This document shows, piece after piece, positions 8,252-19,220 of a DNA stretch of 64,000 nucleotides (position 1 is the first letter of the stretch; every line of letters starts with the position of its first letter). Source of the stretch: Methylobacter sp. GTDB lineage: Bacteria; Pseudomonadota; Gammaproteobacteria; Methylococcales; Methylomonadaceae. The notes under the pieces are model-generated. The model was not told the origin of the DNA. It saw only the letters and a list, made by a program, of their open reading frames with translations, and ran no database searches. The DNA lies in contig SCPZ01000014.1 of assembly GCA_004299305.1 (NCBI GenBank), forward strand, positions 1 through 64,000, given 5' to 3'. The position numbers were made by a program, and so were the translations under genes.

Positions 8252-9235
8252 ATGAAACAGTTACTGTTATTCCTTGTCGTTTCCATAACACTGGCTATGT
8301 GCCAGAACGCAACGGCCCGTGAAAAAACAACTAAAGCCATTGACAAAGACGCCCCATTACAATGCGCGGCCTTTAGCCCCTACGTGGGTAAGATTACCCC
8401 CGATTATGGCGCTCAACCGTCCAAAGAATTAATTAATGAACTGTTGGACAAATTGGTTAAAGAAACCTCTTTTCGCTGCATCATGACTTACGGTGTAATG
8501 AATGGCCTGGAATATACCTTTGCCGCCGCCGAAGCCAGACATCTTAAAGTTATTGCGATTATCTGGCTGGATGACGACATTGCCGTCAATTCGCGTTCCA
8601 TAACCGCAGGTATTAACGTGGCGAAAGCCTATCCCAAAACCATCATAAAATTAAGCTGCGGTTCCGAAGTCAGAACCCGCCATGACTATGCTTTTGATGG
8701 CGAAATTACTCGTTGCATAGATGCCCTGCGCGAAGCGGGCGTATCCCAACCGATCACCACGATAGATACTTGGTGGGAATGGTGTAACCGGGAGTCGCCC
8801 TGCCACCAAAACAGTTTTAGTGCGCGAGTCGACTGGGTAGGAATAAATGTTTTCCCTTGGTGGGAAAACAAGCATTCCGGCGTTTTCCCCTGCACTCCGG
8901 CAGAAAAAGCGGCTGATTTTCATATTGAGCGAATTGAAGATGTTCGCCGTACTCATCCCGGTAAAGAAGTGATCCTGACTGAATTCGGCTGGCCCAGCGG
9001 CCCAGAAGGCGGCACTGAATTCAATAAGCGTACCAAGCAGCATTGCAGTATTGCAGGCAAAAAAAATCAAGCACTGGTCATTAAATCAACGTTCAAAAAA
9101 CTGGCTCAAAAAGGCTGGAGCGGCGTAGTGTTCGAGGCATTTTCAGAGAGCTGGAAACCTAGCGAAGAAGGCGACTTCGGCAGTTTTTGGGGGATTTGCA
9201 ACGGAGAACCGCCTTATGCTTGCTCACACTTTTAA
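8252..9235 (+). CDS. Glycoside hydrolase family 17-like exported glucanase
   Basis: 327 residues with a signal peptide (about 1-22, ending NATA-R). The fold is suggested by two acid motifs in the expected order for GH17: CGSEVRTR near residue 139 (proton donor, corresponding to the family's GNE) and ILTEFGWPSGPEG near 244 (nucleophile). AAFSPYVGK at the start of the mature part matches the first barrel strand. GH17 enzymes act on beta-1,3 or beta-1,6 glucans; the precise substrate cannot be read from sequence. AGAGAG precedes the ATG by 6 bp. It is monocistronic, with repeat-containing DNA on both sides. Confidence 0.75.
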   Translation: MKQLLLFLVVSITLAMCQNATAREKTTKAIDKDAPLQCAAFSPYVGKITPDYGAQPSKELINELLDKLVKETSFRCIMTYGVMNGLEYTFAAAEARHLKVIAIIWLDDDIAVNSRSITAGINVAKAYPKTIIKLSCGSEVRTRHDYAFDGEITRCIDALREAGVSQPITTIDTWWEWCNRESPCHQNSFSARVDWVGINVFPWWENKHSGVFPCTPAEKAADFHIERIEDVRRTHPGKEVILTEFGWPSGPEGGTEFNKRTKQHCSIAGKKNQALVIKSTFKKLAQKGWSGVVFEAFSESWKPSEEGDFGSFWGICNGEPPYACSHF

Positions 9236-9538
9236 CTGCCATTGAACATGCTTTCTACCAAAAGCTAAAATCCGATTATTCATTGCAATCATCGCAGTTT
9301 ATAATCTGCTTTCTTGGGCTACCAACTTAAGCCGAAAGCCCTACTTTATAGTGCGGCAGCAATAAACCCACACTTGTGCATTCCTGATTAGCAAGATGCT
9401 TTGGTCAAACTAAACAGCGCGTCATACCCGCCGAGAAGCGGGTATGACGATGCTGCTCAATGGTTATGGGCTAGCGAGCATAATTACTAATTTAAGTGTG
9501 CCTTGGGTTATCGATTTTTTGAGAACTGTTTTTTATAA
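9236..9538. other. Intergenic region with one hairpin
   Basis: 303 bp without a convincing gene. The one strong structure is a perfect 11-bp stem at 9421-9448 (GTCATACCCGC, loop of 6, GCGGGTATGAC). It lacks a T-run, so it looks like a dispersed repeat rather than an intrinsic terminator. Confidence 0.5.
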
Positions 9539-10645
9539 ATGACTAAAGTTAAATTAACGCTGCTTATTTTAAATATCTTATGGCTGTTTGCAGTATCCGA
9601 GGCCAGCTACGGTCGCCATGCCGCAATCATTATTGACGCCGATAACGGCAACGTCTTACACGAAGTAGAAGCAACTCAAGCATGGTATCCAGCTTCGCTA
9701 ACCAAACTCATGACACTGTACATGACATTTGAGGCATTGAAAGCGGGTCAAATTGGATTGCACGAGACTTTAACCGCATCAACTCATGCCTCGCAACAAC
9801 CCAATAGTAAGCTGGGGTTAAGACGCGGCGAGCATTTAACCGTCGAAGACGCTATCTTGGCCATTATCACCCGCTCTGCGAATGATGCATCTGTTGTGCT
9901 TGCGGAACACCTGGGCGAAACGGAGGAGAACTTTGCCTCTTATATGACCTCAAGAGCGCATTCACTGGGCATGTACAACACCCATTTCATGAACGCGACC
10001 GGCTTACCGAACAACTGGCAAGTAACCACCTCCAGGGATATGGCTGTTCTGGCATGGAAAGTACAACGCAATTTTCCCGAATATTATCACTACTTTGCTG
10101 CGCATAGTTTTAATTACAAAGGGACGGAACTGCGCGGCATCAACAAGTTTACCGCCAACTATCCCGGCGCCGAAGGCATGAAAACCGGCTTTACTTGCGG
10201 CTCCGGTTTCAATCTGATCGGCGCGGCTCATCAAAACGGCAAACACCTGATCGGCGTAGTGATGGGCGGCATGACCAGTGCGGAACGCTACCAGCTAATG
10301 ATGCAAAAAATGGATGCCGGCTTCGCCAATCTACCCTACATAGATCCGGCTAAAAACATCAACTCTATGCCTACCAACTCAGCAGGCAATCCGCCGTATC
10401 AACTTGATTGCGGCGATGGAGCCGCTACCCATTCAATACCAACGACTAATATCAGTAGCCGTAAATCCAAAAATAAAAATACGAGCAGGATTAAAAGCGG
10501 TATCAAAGGCATTAACAAGATTCAGCCTAAATCCGCCAGTCGGGTTAAATCCAGCAGCAAGAACAAGACCCTACCTAAGAAAAGCATTACCAATATCAAA
10601 AGCACCAGCAAGTTAGCTAAAAGCAAAAACTTCCATAGAATTTAA
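9539..10645 (+). CDS. D-alanyl-D-alanine carboxypeptidase (S11, PBP5/6-like) with lysine/serine-rich tail
   Basis: 368 residues with a signal peptide ending near residue 23. All three active-site motifs are present: SLTK near 53, SAN near 114 and KTG near 215 (in KTGFTCGSG). The enzyme trims the terminal D-Ala of peptidoglycan pentapeptides in the periplasm. Family members normally end in a beta domain and an amphipathic membrane anchor. Here the catalytic domain is followed from about residue 305 by 60-odd residues rich in Lys, Ser, Arg, Ile and Thr without acidic residues, a strongly cationic tail that may bind wall or membrane anions. The frame is intact. Confidence 0.9.
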   Translation: MTKVKLTLLILNILWLFAVSEASYGRHAAIIIDADNGNVLHEVEATQAWYPASLTKLMTLYMTFEALKAGQIGLHETLTASTHASQQPNSKLGLRRGEHLTVEDAILAIITRSANDASVVLAEHLGETEENFASYMTSRAHSLGMYNTHFMNATGLPNNWQVTTSRDMAVLAWKVQRNFPEYYHYFAAHSFNYKGTELRGINKFTANYPGAEGMKTGFTCGSGFNLIGAAHQNGKHLIGVVMGGMTSAERYQLMMQKMDAGFANLPYIDPAKNINSMPTNSAGNPPYQLDCGDGAATHSIPTTNISSRKSKNKNTSRIKSGIKGINKIQPKSASRVKSSSKNKTLPKKSITNIKSTSKLAKSKNFHRI

Positions 10646-10866
10646 ATCGACATCAAGACAATCAGCGAGTACTGATGCAGTTTTGCAGTAATTGCTACGT
10701 TGTAGCGCCATCGTCGCGGGCATGGTCCGCTCCTACAGCGCTTAACTTAATGGCAGTGCTCCATGGCACTGGATGCCGACATCCCTGTCGGTATGACGGT
10801 GCTGACTAAAACGCTTTGCTACTCAGGAAAATATTAGGCTGTATCAAGCTTACTCGCCACAAGCAT
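10646..10866. repeat. Convergent intergenic region with hairpins and a dispersed 19-mer
   Basis: It lies between the ends of the carboxypeptidase and dapB. 10773-10794 is a stem-loop (ATGCCGACA, loop TCCC, TGTCGGTAT). 10740-10758 (GCTTAACTTAATGGCAGTG) recurs exactly at 32647-32665. The hairpin could help end both converging transcripts, but no T-run follows. Confidence 0.45.
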
Positions 10867-11673
<807 letters not shown>

Positions 11674-12804
11674 TTATCCTGTTAATTTATCGAAAAAACT
11701 TTTTACGCCGTCAGTCCATGAGGATTCTTGAGGGCTATGGTGTTTACCGCTACCGGATAAGGATTCGCTGAGTTGCTCAACCAATGCCTTTTGTTCTTTA
11801 GTCAAATGCACCGGTGTTTCAACCTGCACCTTGCACAGTAAATCACCAACCGGGCCGCCCCTGACCGGCTTAACGCCTTTGCCGCGCAGCCTAAACAATT
11901 TACCGGTTTGGGTTTCGGCAGGAATTTTCAACAGCACTTTGCCATTTAAGGTAGGCACTTCCAGTTCGCCGCCCAAACAGGCTGTCGGAAAGCTGATTGG
12001 TACTTCGCAATAAAGATTTGCGCCGTCACGGGTAAAAATCGCATGATCTTTTACCTGGACCTGAACATAAAGATCGCCTGCCGGACCGCCATGCTCTCCT
12101 GCTTCACCTTCTCCGGCCAAACGAATGCGGTCACCGGTATCGACACCCGCCGGGATTTTTGCAGACAAGGTTTTATTCTCTTGAACTCGTCCCTGACCGT
12201 AACAAACACCGCAAGGATCTTTTATCTGCTTGCCGGTACCACGGCAAGTTGGACAAGTTTGTTGAACCGAAAAGAAACCCTGTTGCATCCTGACTTGACC
12301 ATGACCATGACAAGTCGAGCAGATAACCGGACTGGAACCTTTTTTGGCGCCGGAGCCGCTACACTCGCCGCAAGCAACCAGAACCGGCACACGAATTTTG
12401 GCATCGGTGCCGAATACAGCTTCTTCCAGCGTTAATTCCAGGTTGTAGCGCAGGTCTGAACCGCGTTGAACACTGCTCCGCTGCTGATGTCTTCCTCCGC
12501 CAAAAATGTCGCCGAAAATATCGCTGAAACTTTCAGCTCCGCCAAAACCACCGGAACGTCCGCCGCCCATCGAAGGATCAATCCCGGCATGGCCGAACTG
12601 GTCATAAGCGGAACGTTTTTTAGGATCCGATAAAACTTCGTAAGCTTCTTTAATCTGCTTAAACTTGGCCTCAGCTTCCACAGGATTGTCTTTATTCCTG
12701 TCTGGATGAAACTTCATCGCCTTGCTGCGATAGCTTTTCTTAATCTCTGCATCACTGGCGTTTCTGTCTACACCGAGAAGCTTGTAAAAATCTTCTTTTG
12801 CCAT
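11674..12804 (-). CDS. dnaJ: Co-chaperone DnaJ (Hsp40)
   Basis: 376 residues. J domain (1-70) with the HPD motif in KFHPDRN, Gly/Phe-rich linker (about 75-110), four zinc-binding CxxCxGxG repeats ([32 protein letters not shown]), then the C-terminal substrate-binding domains. It delivers unfolded clients to DnaK and stimulates its ATPase. A 290-bp gap with a hairpin separates it from dnaK, so some transcripts may end or start there. Confidence 0.98.
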   Translation of the reverse strand: MAKEDFYKLLGVDRNASDAEIKKSYRSKAMKFHPDRNKDNPVEAEAKFKQIKEAYEVLSDPKKRSAYDQFGHAGIDPSMGGGRSGGFGGAESFSDIFGDIFGGGRHQQRSSVQRGSDLRYNLELTLEEAVFGTDAKIRVPVLVACGECSGSGAKKGSSPVICSTCHGHGQVRMQQGFFSVQQTCPTCRGTGKQIKDPCGVCYGQGRVQENKTLSAKIPAGVDTGDRIRLAGEGEAGEHGGPAGDLYVQVQVKDHAIFTRDGANLYCEVPISFPTACLGGELEVPTLNGKVLLKIPAETQTGKLFRLRGKGVKPVRGGPVGDLLCKVQVETPVHLTKEQKALVEQLSESLSGSGKHHSPQESSWTDGVKSFFDKLTG

Positions 12805-13094
12805 GGTTCAATATTCTTTTGTTAAATTTTGGTGATTATCATTGTCTGATATTGCCCCGGATACCCCGTGAAGAGGATAAAAGACGGTTATGTTGCTTTA
12901 CGGCAATGTCCACTGGTTGACGCTCCCTATGCATCGACTTAAAAGTCCATTTACTTGATCAATAATCCATGATTAATAAACCAGAAAAAGGACACGAAGA
13001 ACACAAAGCTTTTTCTTCGTGAACTTCGTGTCCCTTGTGGTTTTATGAATTAAGTTAATGCACATGGGGATATATCTTACCCCATGTCTGCGTT
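12805..13094. repeat. dnaK-dnaJ intergenic region with hairpin
   Basis: 290 bp without a gene. A perfect 10-bp stem, GGACACGAAG / CTTCGTGTCC, spans 12990-13033. A similar cgtgttttccgtg type sequence occurs near 24860. It may attenuate dnaJ-dapB relative to dnaK, or be a REP-like insertion. Confidence 0.45.
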
Positions 13095-15023
13095 TTACTT
13101 CTTATCGTCGTCTTTAACTTCTTCAAACTCGGCATCAACAACACCGTCATCCGCCGTATGTTCTGAAGATGCATGAGCGCCTGACGCTTCACCTTCAGAC
13201 GCTGATTTTTGCGCATAAACCCGCTCAGCCAGTTTACCTGATAACTCGGTTAAATCATGCGTTTTGGCTTCAATTGCCTCTTTATCATCACCTTTAAGCA
13301 CGGCTTTCAGTGCTTCAATCGCATGTTCAATGCTGGTTTTTTCATCGGCGCTGACTTGATCGCCCAGTTCTTTCAGTGATTTTTCAGTCGCATGAATCAT
13401 ACCGTCTGCATGATTGCGTGCTGAGACCAATTGCGTCAATTTACGATCTTCATCAGCATGAGCTTCGGCATCCTTAATCATGCGTTCAACTTCATCATCC
13501 GACAAACCGCTGGAGGCTTTGATAACGATGGACTGTTTTTTACCGGTCGCCTTGTCTTTTGCCGACACGTTCAAAATACCGTTGGCATCAATATCGAATG
13601 CAACTTCAATTTGCGGGATGCCTCGCGGTGCAGGCGGAATATCGGACAAATCAAAACGTCCTAATGATTTATTCGCCACTGCAACTTCGCGCTCACCTTG
13701 CAACACATGAACGGTCACTGCGGTTTGATTGTCGTCCGCCGTAGAAAACACCTGCGATGCATTGGTCGGAATCGTGGTGTTTTTCTCGATCAGCTTGGTC
13801 ATTACGCCGCCCATCGTCTCGATACCCAACGATAACGGGATAACATCCAACAACAATACATCTTTAACGTCGCCCGCCAAAACACCTGCCTGAATCGCCG
13901 CGCCTAAAGCAACCGCTTCATCAGGATTAACGTCTTTGCGTGGCTCTTTGCCGAAAATGGTTTTTACCATTTCCTGTACTTTCGGCATACGGGTTTGACC
14001 GCCGACCAAAATTACATCATTAATGTCCGATGCCTTTAATTTCGCATCTTTCAGCGCCATTTCGCAAGGCCCCTTAGTACGGTTAATCAGCTCTTCAACC
14101 AACGATTCCAGTTTGGCGCGGGTCAATTTAACATTTAAATGCTTGGGACCTGATGCATCTGCGGTAATGTAAGGCAGATTCACATCGGTTTGCTGGCTTG
14201 AAGACAATTCAATCTTGGCTTTTTCTGCGGCTTCTTTTAAACGTTGCAAAGCTAACGGATCGTTATGCACGTCAACGCCACTTTCTTTTTTAAATTCTGA
14301 GGCCAAAAATTCAATGATTCTTGAATCGAAATCTTCACCGCCCAGGAAGGTGTCGCCGTTAGTCGATAATACTTCGAATTGATGCTCGCCTTCTATTTCG
14401 GCAATTTCAATAATCGAAATATCAAAAGTACCGCCGCCTAAGTCATATACCGCAATTTTGGTGTCGCCTTTAGGCTTATCCATACCGAAAGCCAATGCAG
14501 ATGCAGTCGGTTCGTTGATAATACGTTTAACTTCAAGGCCTGCAATACGACCGGCGTCTTTAGTCGCCTGACGTTGCGAGTCATTAAAATAAGCCGGTAC
14601 GGTAATGACCGCTTCGGTAACTTCTTCGCCCAAATAGGCTTCAGCATCTTTTTTCAGCTTCATCAAGACGCGAGCCGAAATCTCGGGAGCCGCCATTTTT
14701 TTGCCGTGAACTTCAACCCAGGCATCGCCGTTTTCAGCTTCAGCGATTTTATAAGGCACCATTTTGATGTCTTTTTGTACGACATCGTCTTTAAAACGAC
14801 GACCGATCAAGCGCTTAATCGCAAATACGGTATTTTTTGGGTTGGTAACGGCCTGGCGTTTTGCCGACTGTCCTACCAACACTTCATCATCGCTGGTAAA
14901 AGCGATAATGGAAGGCGTAGTGCGGGCGCCTTCGCTATTTTCAATCACTCTTGCTACGCCGTTTTCTAATACCGCAACACACGAGTTTGTTGTTCCTAAA
15001 TCTATGCCAATTATTTTAGCCAT
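13095..15023 (-). CDS. dnaK: Chaperone DnaK (Hsp70)
   Basis: 642 residues, standard length. The N-terminal actin-like ATPase has [13 protein letters not shown] at 5-17, the phosphate-2 motif [14 protein letters not shown] near 195 and [10 protein letters not shown] near 340. The substrate domain and lid follow, and the C-terminus ends in an acidic EEVKDDDKK tail, the usual DnaK type. GGAG precedes the ATG by 6 bp. It lies between grpE and dnaJ in a heat-shock operon headed by hrcA. Confidence 0.99.
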   Translation of the reverse strand: MAKIIGIDLGTTNSCVAVLENGVARVIENSEGARTTPSIIAFTSDDEVLVGQSAKRQAVTNPKNTVFAIKRLIGRRFKDDVVQKDIKMVPYKIAEAENGDAWVEVHGKKMAAPEISARVLMKLKKDAEAYLGEEVTEAVITVPAYFNDSQRQATKDAGRIAGLEVKRIINEPTASALAFGMDKPKGDTKIAVYDLGGGTFDISIIEIAEIEGEHQFEVLSTNGDTFLGGEDFDSRIIEFLASEFKKESGVDVHNDPLALQRLKEAAEKAKIELSSSQQTDVNLPYITADASGPKHLNVKLTRAKLESLVEELINRTKGPCEMALKDAKLKASDINDVILVGGQTRMPKVQEMVKTIFGKEPRKDVNPDEAVALGAAIQAGVLAGDVKDVLLLDVIPLSLGIETMGGVMTKLIEKNTTIPTNASQVFSTADDNQTAVTVHVLQGEREVAVANKSLGRFDLSDIPPAPRGIPQIEVAFDIDANGILNVSAKDKATGKKQSIVIKASSGLSDDEVERMIKDAEAHADEDRKLTQLVSARNHADGMIHATEKSLKELGDQVSADEKTSIEHAIEALKAVLKGDDKEAIEAKTHDLTELSGKLAERVYAQKSASEGEASGAHASSEHTADDGVVDAEFEEVKDDDKK

Positions 15024-15094
15024 TGAATTCTCCAGACTTGAATTTATTTAAAAAAGTAAAAGTTGTTACAAATATGAGGCTGCTTTATTTGATT

Positions 15095-15709
15095 TCAAGC
15101 CTGTTCATCGATACTAGGAATATCTGTTGGTTTTTTTTCTGCTGCTTTGGCAACCAAAACCATAGCCGGACGAAGTAAGCGTCCGTTCAACATATAACCT
15201 TTTTGAAAAACGTTAACCACAGTATTCGGCTCAGCGCCTTCTACAGCCTGCATAGCCATAGCCTGATGCAGTTCCGCATTAAAAGGCTGGCCGATCGGGT
15301 CTATCGTTTCAATTTTGAATTTTGTAAATACTGATTCGAACTGCTTAATCGTTAATTCACTGCCTTCACGGAATTTTTTCACTTCCTCGCTGTCGCCTGT
15401 TGCAGCCTGCAAACCTAACACTAGACTGTCTAATACCGGCAATAGTTCCTTGGCGAAACTCGTTAGTGCAAACTTGTGCGCATCTTCCAGATCCTTTTGC
15501 GTTCTTCTTTTCAGGTTTTCCATTTCCGCCTGTGCGCGAACCGCCTTGTCCCAATTCTCCTGGGCTTTTTGCTCAGTCTGGATCAACGCCTGCTGTAACT
15601 CATCAATCGTAAACTCGTGCCCAATAACTAATTCGCTATGTGGCGGCTCTCCAACCGTTTCGCTTTCAGTTTTAACCTGCAATTCAGGCGCTTCCTGATC
15701 AGTAGTCAT
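15095..15709 (-). CDS. grpE: Nucleotide exchange factor GrpE
   Basis: 204 residues: a disordered acidic N-terminus, a long coiled coil (about 35-100, including AEMENLKRRTQKDLEDA) and a C-terminal beta domain (GYMLNGRLLRPAMVLVA). It releases ADP from DnaK and acts as thermosensor. AGGAG lies 8 bp before the ATG. 63 bp separate it from hrcA and 71 bp from dnaK. Confidence 0.97.
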   Translation of the reverse strand: MTTDQEAPELQVKTESETVGEPPHSELVIGHEFTIDELQQALIQTEQKAQENWDKAVRAQAEMENLKRRTQKDLEDAHKFALTSFAKELLPVLDSLVLGLQAATGDSEEVKKFREGSELTIKQFESVFTKFKIETIDPIGQPFNAELHQAMAMQAVEGAEPNTVVNVFQKGYMLNGRLLRPAMVLVAKAAEKKPTDIPSIDEQA

Positions 15710-15772
15710 TATTTATAGCTCCTTAATATTTAAAATTAATATCCATGCCCAACGGCACAAAAAAGACATTAT

Positions 15773-16888
15773 TTATAATGGGGTCGTTGATTTTGGATTC
15801 AAGGCGGCGCCTAACAATTTTGCCGTAACATCGACAAAAGGGATGATTTTCTCGTAGGCCATACGCGTCGGCCCAATGACGCCCAACACCCCGACCACTT
15901 TGTCACTGACCGAATACGCTGAAGTCACCAGGCTACAGTGATCAAAAGCCCGATAGCCGGACTCTTCGCCGATAAATATCTGCACGCCGTCGGCTTTCAT
16001 ACATTGATCCAGCAAATGAATAACACCCTGCTTTTGACTGAACGCTTCAAACAGGTTTCTTAATCGATCCATATCCGACAACTCGGAAAACCCCATTAAA
16101 TTAGTTTCGCCAGTCAACACATAATCGTCTTTTTCATTGTCCTGATCAAAAGCCAGTTGCGCCATTTTTACCGCATCCAACATGCCCTGGTTCATGCCGG
16201 GCTTTCCTGCCAGACACCCTTCGGGTAAATGCAAATCTGTTCCAGACAGATTTGTCATGCGCTCCTGATCTTCCTGCAACTCTTTTAAAACGGCTTTACG
16301 CACCGCATCCAGGCTGCGACCGGAATAAATTGAATTTAAATAATTGGCCGCCTGTTGTAATTCGGCGGGACTGAATACTTTGGAGGTGTGGATGATTTTG
16401 TTGTGAACTTCCTGTTCATTGGTAACAAAAATAACCAGCACGCGGGTATGAGATAAAGACAGGAACTCGATATGCCGCAAACATACCAACTCTCTTTTGG
16501 GCAAGGTCACCACCCCGGCCATCTGCGTTAATTCTGACAGCAATCGCGATGCGACACCGATCATATCGCTGCTATCCTCGCTTACCGATAAGCCCTGATG
16601 CAGCCGATTCAAATCTTTCGACTCCAACGGCTTAACCGTCAACAAACTGTCGACAAACAAACGATAGCCGCTGACCGTTGGCACCCTTCCTGCCGAAGTA
16701 TGCGGCGACTGCACCAGACCCAAATCTTCCAGGTCGGCCATGACATTACGAATAGTTGCCGGACTTAAATTTAAATCCGAATCTTTTGATAAAGCCCGCG
16801 AACCCACTGGCTGACCATCACTGATATAACGCTCAACCAGCGTTTTCAATAGCTGTAGCGACCGCTCGTTTAAAACCTGATTCCCCAC
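15773..16888 (-). CDS. hrcA: Heat-inducible transcription repressor HrcA
   Basis: 371 residues from a GTG at 16888, chosen because AGAGG sits 5 bp upstream and homologues start just before the LNERS segment. A TTG at 16909 would give 7 extra residues. The N-terminal winged helix contains ISDGQPVGSRALS and LSPATIRNVMADLEDLGL, the DNA-recognition part; GAF-like and dimerisation domains follow. HrcA represses chaperone operons by binding CIRCE inverted repeats, with activity dependent on GroEL. I could not find a convincing CIRCE near this operon. Confidence 0.95.
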   Translation of the reverse strand: MGNQVLNERSLQLLKTLVERYISDGQPVGSRALSKDSDLNLSPATIRNVMADLEDLGLVQSPHTSAGRVPTVSGYRLFVDSLLTVKPLESKDLNRLHQGLSVSEDSSDMIGVASRLLSELTQMAGVVTLPKRELVCLRHIEFLSLSHTRVLVIFVTNEQEVHNKIIHTSKVFSPAELQQAANYLNSIYSGRSLDAVRKAVLKELQEDQERMTNLSGTDLHLPEGCLAGKPGMNQGMLDAVKMAQLAFDQDNEKDDYVLTGETNLMGFSELSDMDRLRNLFEAFSQKQGVIHLLDQCMKADGVQIFIGEESGYRAFDHCSLVTSAYSVSDKVVGVLGVIGPTRMAYEKIIPFVDVTAKLLGAALNPKSTTPL

Positions 16889-16945
16889 ACCAACCTCTGC
16901 AACCAACAAAGCACTCCAGAAAGATAAGACGAGCGCCAGCAGGGC

Positions 16946-16974
16946 AAAGTATCAGCTCACCGAGCTATTGTCAA
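16946..16974 (-). promoter_or_regulatory. Sigma70-type promoter of the hrcA-grpE-dnaK operon, spacer holding a palindrome
   Basis: On the minus strand TTGACA, a 17-bp spacer and TACTTT precede hrcA. The spacer contains the palindrome AGCTC-N3-GAGCT (16954-16966), which could be an operator. The leader would be about 50 nt to the GTG start. Confidence 0.6.
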
Positions 16975-17085
16975 TAAACCTAAAAAACCGCTTAATGCTT
17001 CCTTATGCATACGACTCTTAACCCTATCAAAAACTTATTTCCATCTCAACGGTCCAAGCGCATCAAGTATTTCATTCGGCAGAAT

Positions 17086-18156
17086 TTACTTAAGCTCGAC
17101 TAGCCGCTGCTTAATATAGCTTGTAACAGATTCTTTCAAGGTGTGTTTGCTGAGCGCTTGCTGATAGGCCTCACGGGCAAATTTCGGATTACCGAGTTTT
17201 TCTTGCGTCAGGGCAAAACCCAGCCAGTTTTCGGCTTTTTCCGGATTGACGCTTACCAGTTTTTGATAGACGTTAGCCGCATCAGTAAATGATTGTAACT
17301 GTTGATAAGTTACCGCCAATAAAGATAGATAGATTTCATTAGAACCGTTTGCTAAATCGATACCTTGTAGCGTTTTAAGTGCATCGTTAGGTTTTTTTTG
17401 TTGCAAGAATAGCTGCGCACGGGTATTAACAAACTGTAGGTTACCAGGAAATAAAGCGAGGCTTTGATCTAAAAAATCGGCAGTTTTGCTGATTTGCCCT
17501 TGATTATGCAGTACTTTAGCCAATAATAACCGAGCCTTAAGGTGCCTTGGATCAAACTTAAGGACTTGTTCCAATTTGTAGACCGCCGAATAATCTTCGG
17601 AATTATTTTCAGCCTGACGATAGAGCAAATCCGCTTGCTGCTTTGCGCTTAGTTGTTTGATCGGCGCAGATTTAGGGATAGATGGTCTGTTTTTAATTGA
17701 GGGTTCGTAGACAATCTCAGGCTCGACCTGGACTTCTGGAGTCACTTGAACCGGCTGGACTGGCGATTTGACTTGAACAGCTGGCGCTGTCTGGGCTGCC
17801 GGCGCTTGTTGAACTACCGAAATTGGCTGAACCGCTGTATTTTCAGGCACTTTCTGTTCAGTCCTAGGCACAATGTTGGTTACGGCGTTTGGCACAGCCA
17901 ATATTGTTTCATAAGGACCGATAGGGATAGGTGCTTTTTTACTATTGTCGGTAAAAATTACTAGGGGCGTTTTATTGTATTGATAAGCCAAATAACTGCC
18001 GCCTGTCGCAAAAATAGCCAATACACTCCAGACTAAGAGTGGGACTTTTGATGCAGGCTCCTCCGTTACCTTGATATTGTATGGCAGAGTCGATGGTCGA
18101 CTGTCAGTTGTGTCGCGACTTTCCAGATCACGCAACATTTGATTGATCAGGCTCAT
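17086..18156 (-). CDS. mshN: TPR protein of MSHA-type pilus biogenesis (MshN-like)
   Basis: 356 residues from the ATG at 18156, which overlaps the stop of the upstream ATPase (ATGA); an upstream start at 18180 would lie inside that gene. MSLINQMLRDLESR is the typical MshN opening. One transmembrane helix (about 38-58) is followed by a Pro/Val/Gln-rich linker with repeated V-Q-P/V-Q-V elements (about 90-160), then TPR repeats to the end. MshN is thought to be an inner-membrane assembly factor of type IV/MSHA pili. The remaining msh genes are not in the window. Confidence 0.75.
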   Translation of the reverse strand: MSLINQMLRDLESRDTTDSRPSTLPYNIKVTEEPASKVPLLVWSVLAIFATGGSYLAYQYNKTPLVIFTDNSKKAPIPIGPYETILAVPNAVTNIVPRTEQKVPENTAVQPISVVQQAPAAQTAPAVQVKSPVQPVQVTPEVQVEPEIVYEPSIKNRPSIPKSAPIKQLSAKQQADLLYRQAENNSEDYSAVYKLEQVLKFDPRHLKARLLLAKVLHNQGQISKTADFLDQSLALFPGNLQFVNTRAQLFLQQKKPNDALKTLQGIDLANGSNEIYLSLLAVTYQQLQSFTDAANVYQKLVSVNPEKAENWLGFALTQEKLGNPKFAREAYQQALSKHTLKESVTSYIKQRLVELK

Positions 18157-19220
18157 AATATAGGTATTATTAGCGACCATAGAAGGTAGCCGACAACCGT
18201 AAGTAACAGTAACAATAAATAGCGCTTACGAAAGCCAAAAAGTTTAAATTTTGTATTGGCATCTTCAGTATCCAAAGCAGCTAAATAAACCTGTTTTACG
18301 CCTATTGACGAATGGCCTTTACCATAAGCCGACAGCATCGCTTTGTTAGCTAAAATATTAATCAGTCTAGGTATACCCCGGCTATAGTGATGCATGGCCA
18401 TGATGGCTAGCCCGGAAAAAAGGCCTACATTGCCCATACCGGCGACACGCAACCGGTGTTTAATGTAATCAGCAACGTTTTTTGAAGTGAGCGGTTTAAG
18501 CGCGTAACTAAAAGTGATGCGCTGCCTGAGCTGTCGAATGGCTTTATTATTCAGTTGTTCGTCAAGTTCAGGTTGACCGAATAACACAATTTGCAGCAGC
18601 TTTTGTTTTTCCGTCTCCAGATTAGTGATAAGCCGTAACGTTTCTAATGTTTCAACCGACATGGACTGGGCTTCATCAATAATCAGTACGGTTTTTTTCC
18701 CATTAACAGCACTATTGATTAGAACGTCATTAATTAACTTCATCAGTCCGTTTTGCCCGATATAGCGGAGATATTCAACTCCCATTTCATCGGCAATTGC
18801 CATCAACAAACCTATCGGAGGCAAGTGCGGATTAGGTATGTATGCAGTTTCAAAAGGCTGGGGTAATTCATTGAGCAATTTTCGGCAAAGCATCGTTTTT
18901 CCGGCGCCAACATCGCCGGTAATTTTGATAAACCCTTCACCGTTGTGCAAAGAAATCAATAACACATTCAACGCTTCTAAATGTGAGGGCAGCTCACAAA
19001 AAAAACGTGTATCAGGCGTTAAGCCAAATGGCTGCTTATTGAGGCCAAAGTGCGTTTTATATATAAATACAGCATCAGGTTCATTGACAGGCCGCTCAAT
19101 AACCGGCATCGCTTGATTGGTTAATTGATTGTCGGATTCCGTTATGTTTTCACAGTCTAAACACAGTCCTGATTTAGGCAGGACCGCGTCAGAATTACAA
19201 TAGGAACAATGCATCACCAT
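18153..19220 (-). CDS. mshM: MshM/ExeA-like AAA ATPase with N-terminal zinc ribbon
   Basis: 355 residues from an ATG at 19220. The frame continues upstream to a TTG at 19394, but that extension looks non-coding. A CSYC...CLDC zinc ribbon (about 4-22) precedes the family's YKTHFGLNKQPFGLTPD start. Walker A (GDVGAGKT) and Walker B (VLIIDEAQ) are intact, and a C-terminal transmembrane helix ends the protein. This is the GspA/ExeA class of ATPases that assemble secretion or pilus components through the cell wall. It is translationally coupled to mshN. The zinc ribbon is an unusual addition. Confidence 0.75.
   Translation of the reverse strand: MVMHCSYCNSDAVLPKSGLCLDCENITESDNQLTNQAMPVIERPVNEPDAVFIYKTHFGLNKQPFGLTPDTRFFCELPSHLEALNVLLISLHNGEGFIKITGDVGAGKTMLCRKLLNELPQPFETAYIPNPHLPPIGLLMAIADEMGVEYLRYIGQNGLMKLINDVLINSAVNGKKTVLIIDEAQSMSVETLETLRLITNLETEKQKLLQIVLFGQPELDEQLNNKAIRQLRQRITFSYALKPLTSKNVADYIKHRLRVAGMGNVGLFSGLAIMAMHHYSRGIPRLINILANKAMLSAYGKGHSSIGVKQVYLAALDTEDANTKFKLFGFRKRYLLLLLLTVVGYLLWSLIIPIL

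Noticed and set aside
9421-9448. Intrinsic terminator for the GH17-like gene
   Set aside because: Perfect stem but no T-run and almost 200 bp after the stop; more like a dispersed palindrome.
16900-16935. CIRCE operator upstream of hrcA
   Set aside because: Only one GAGTGCT half-site is present; the other half at 9-bp spacing is missing.
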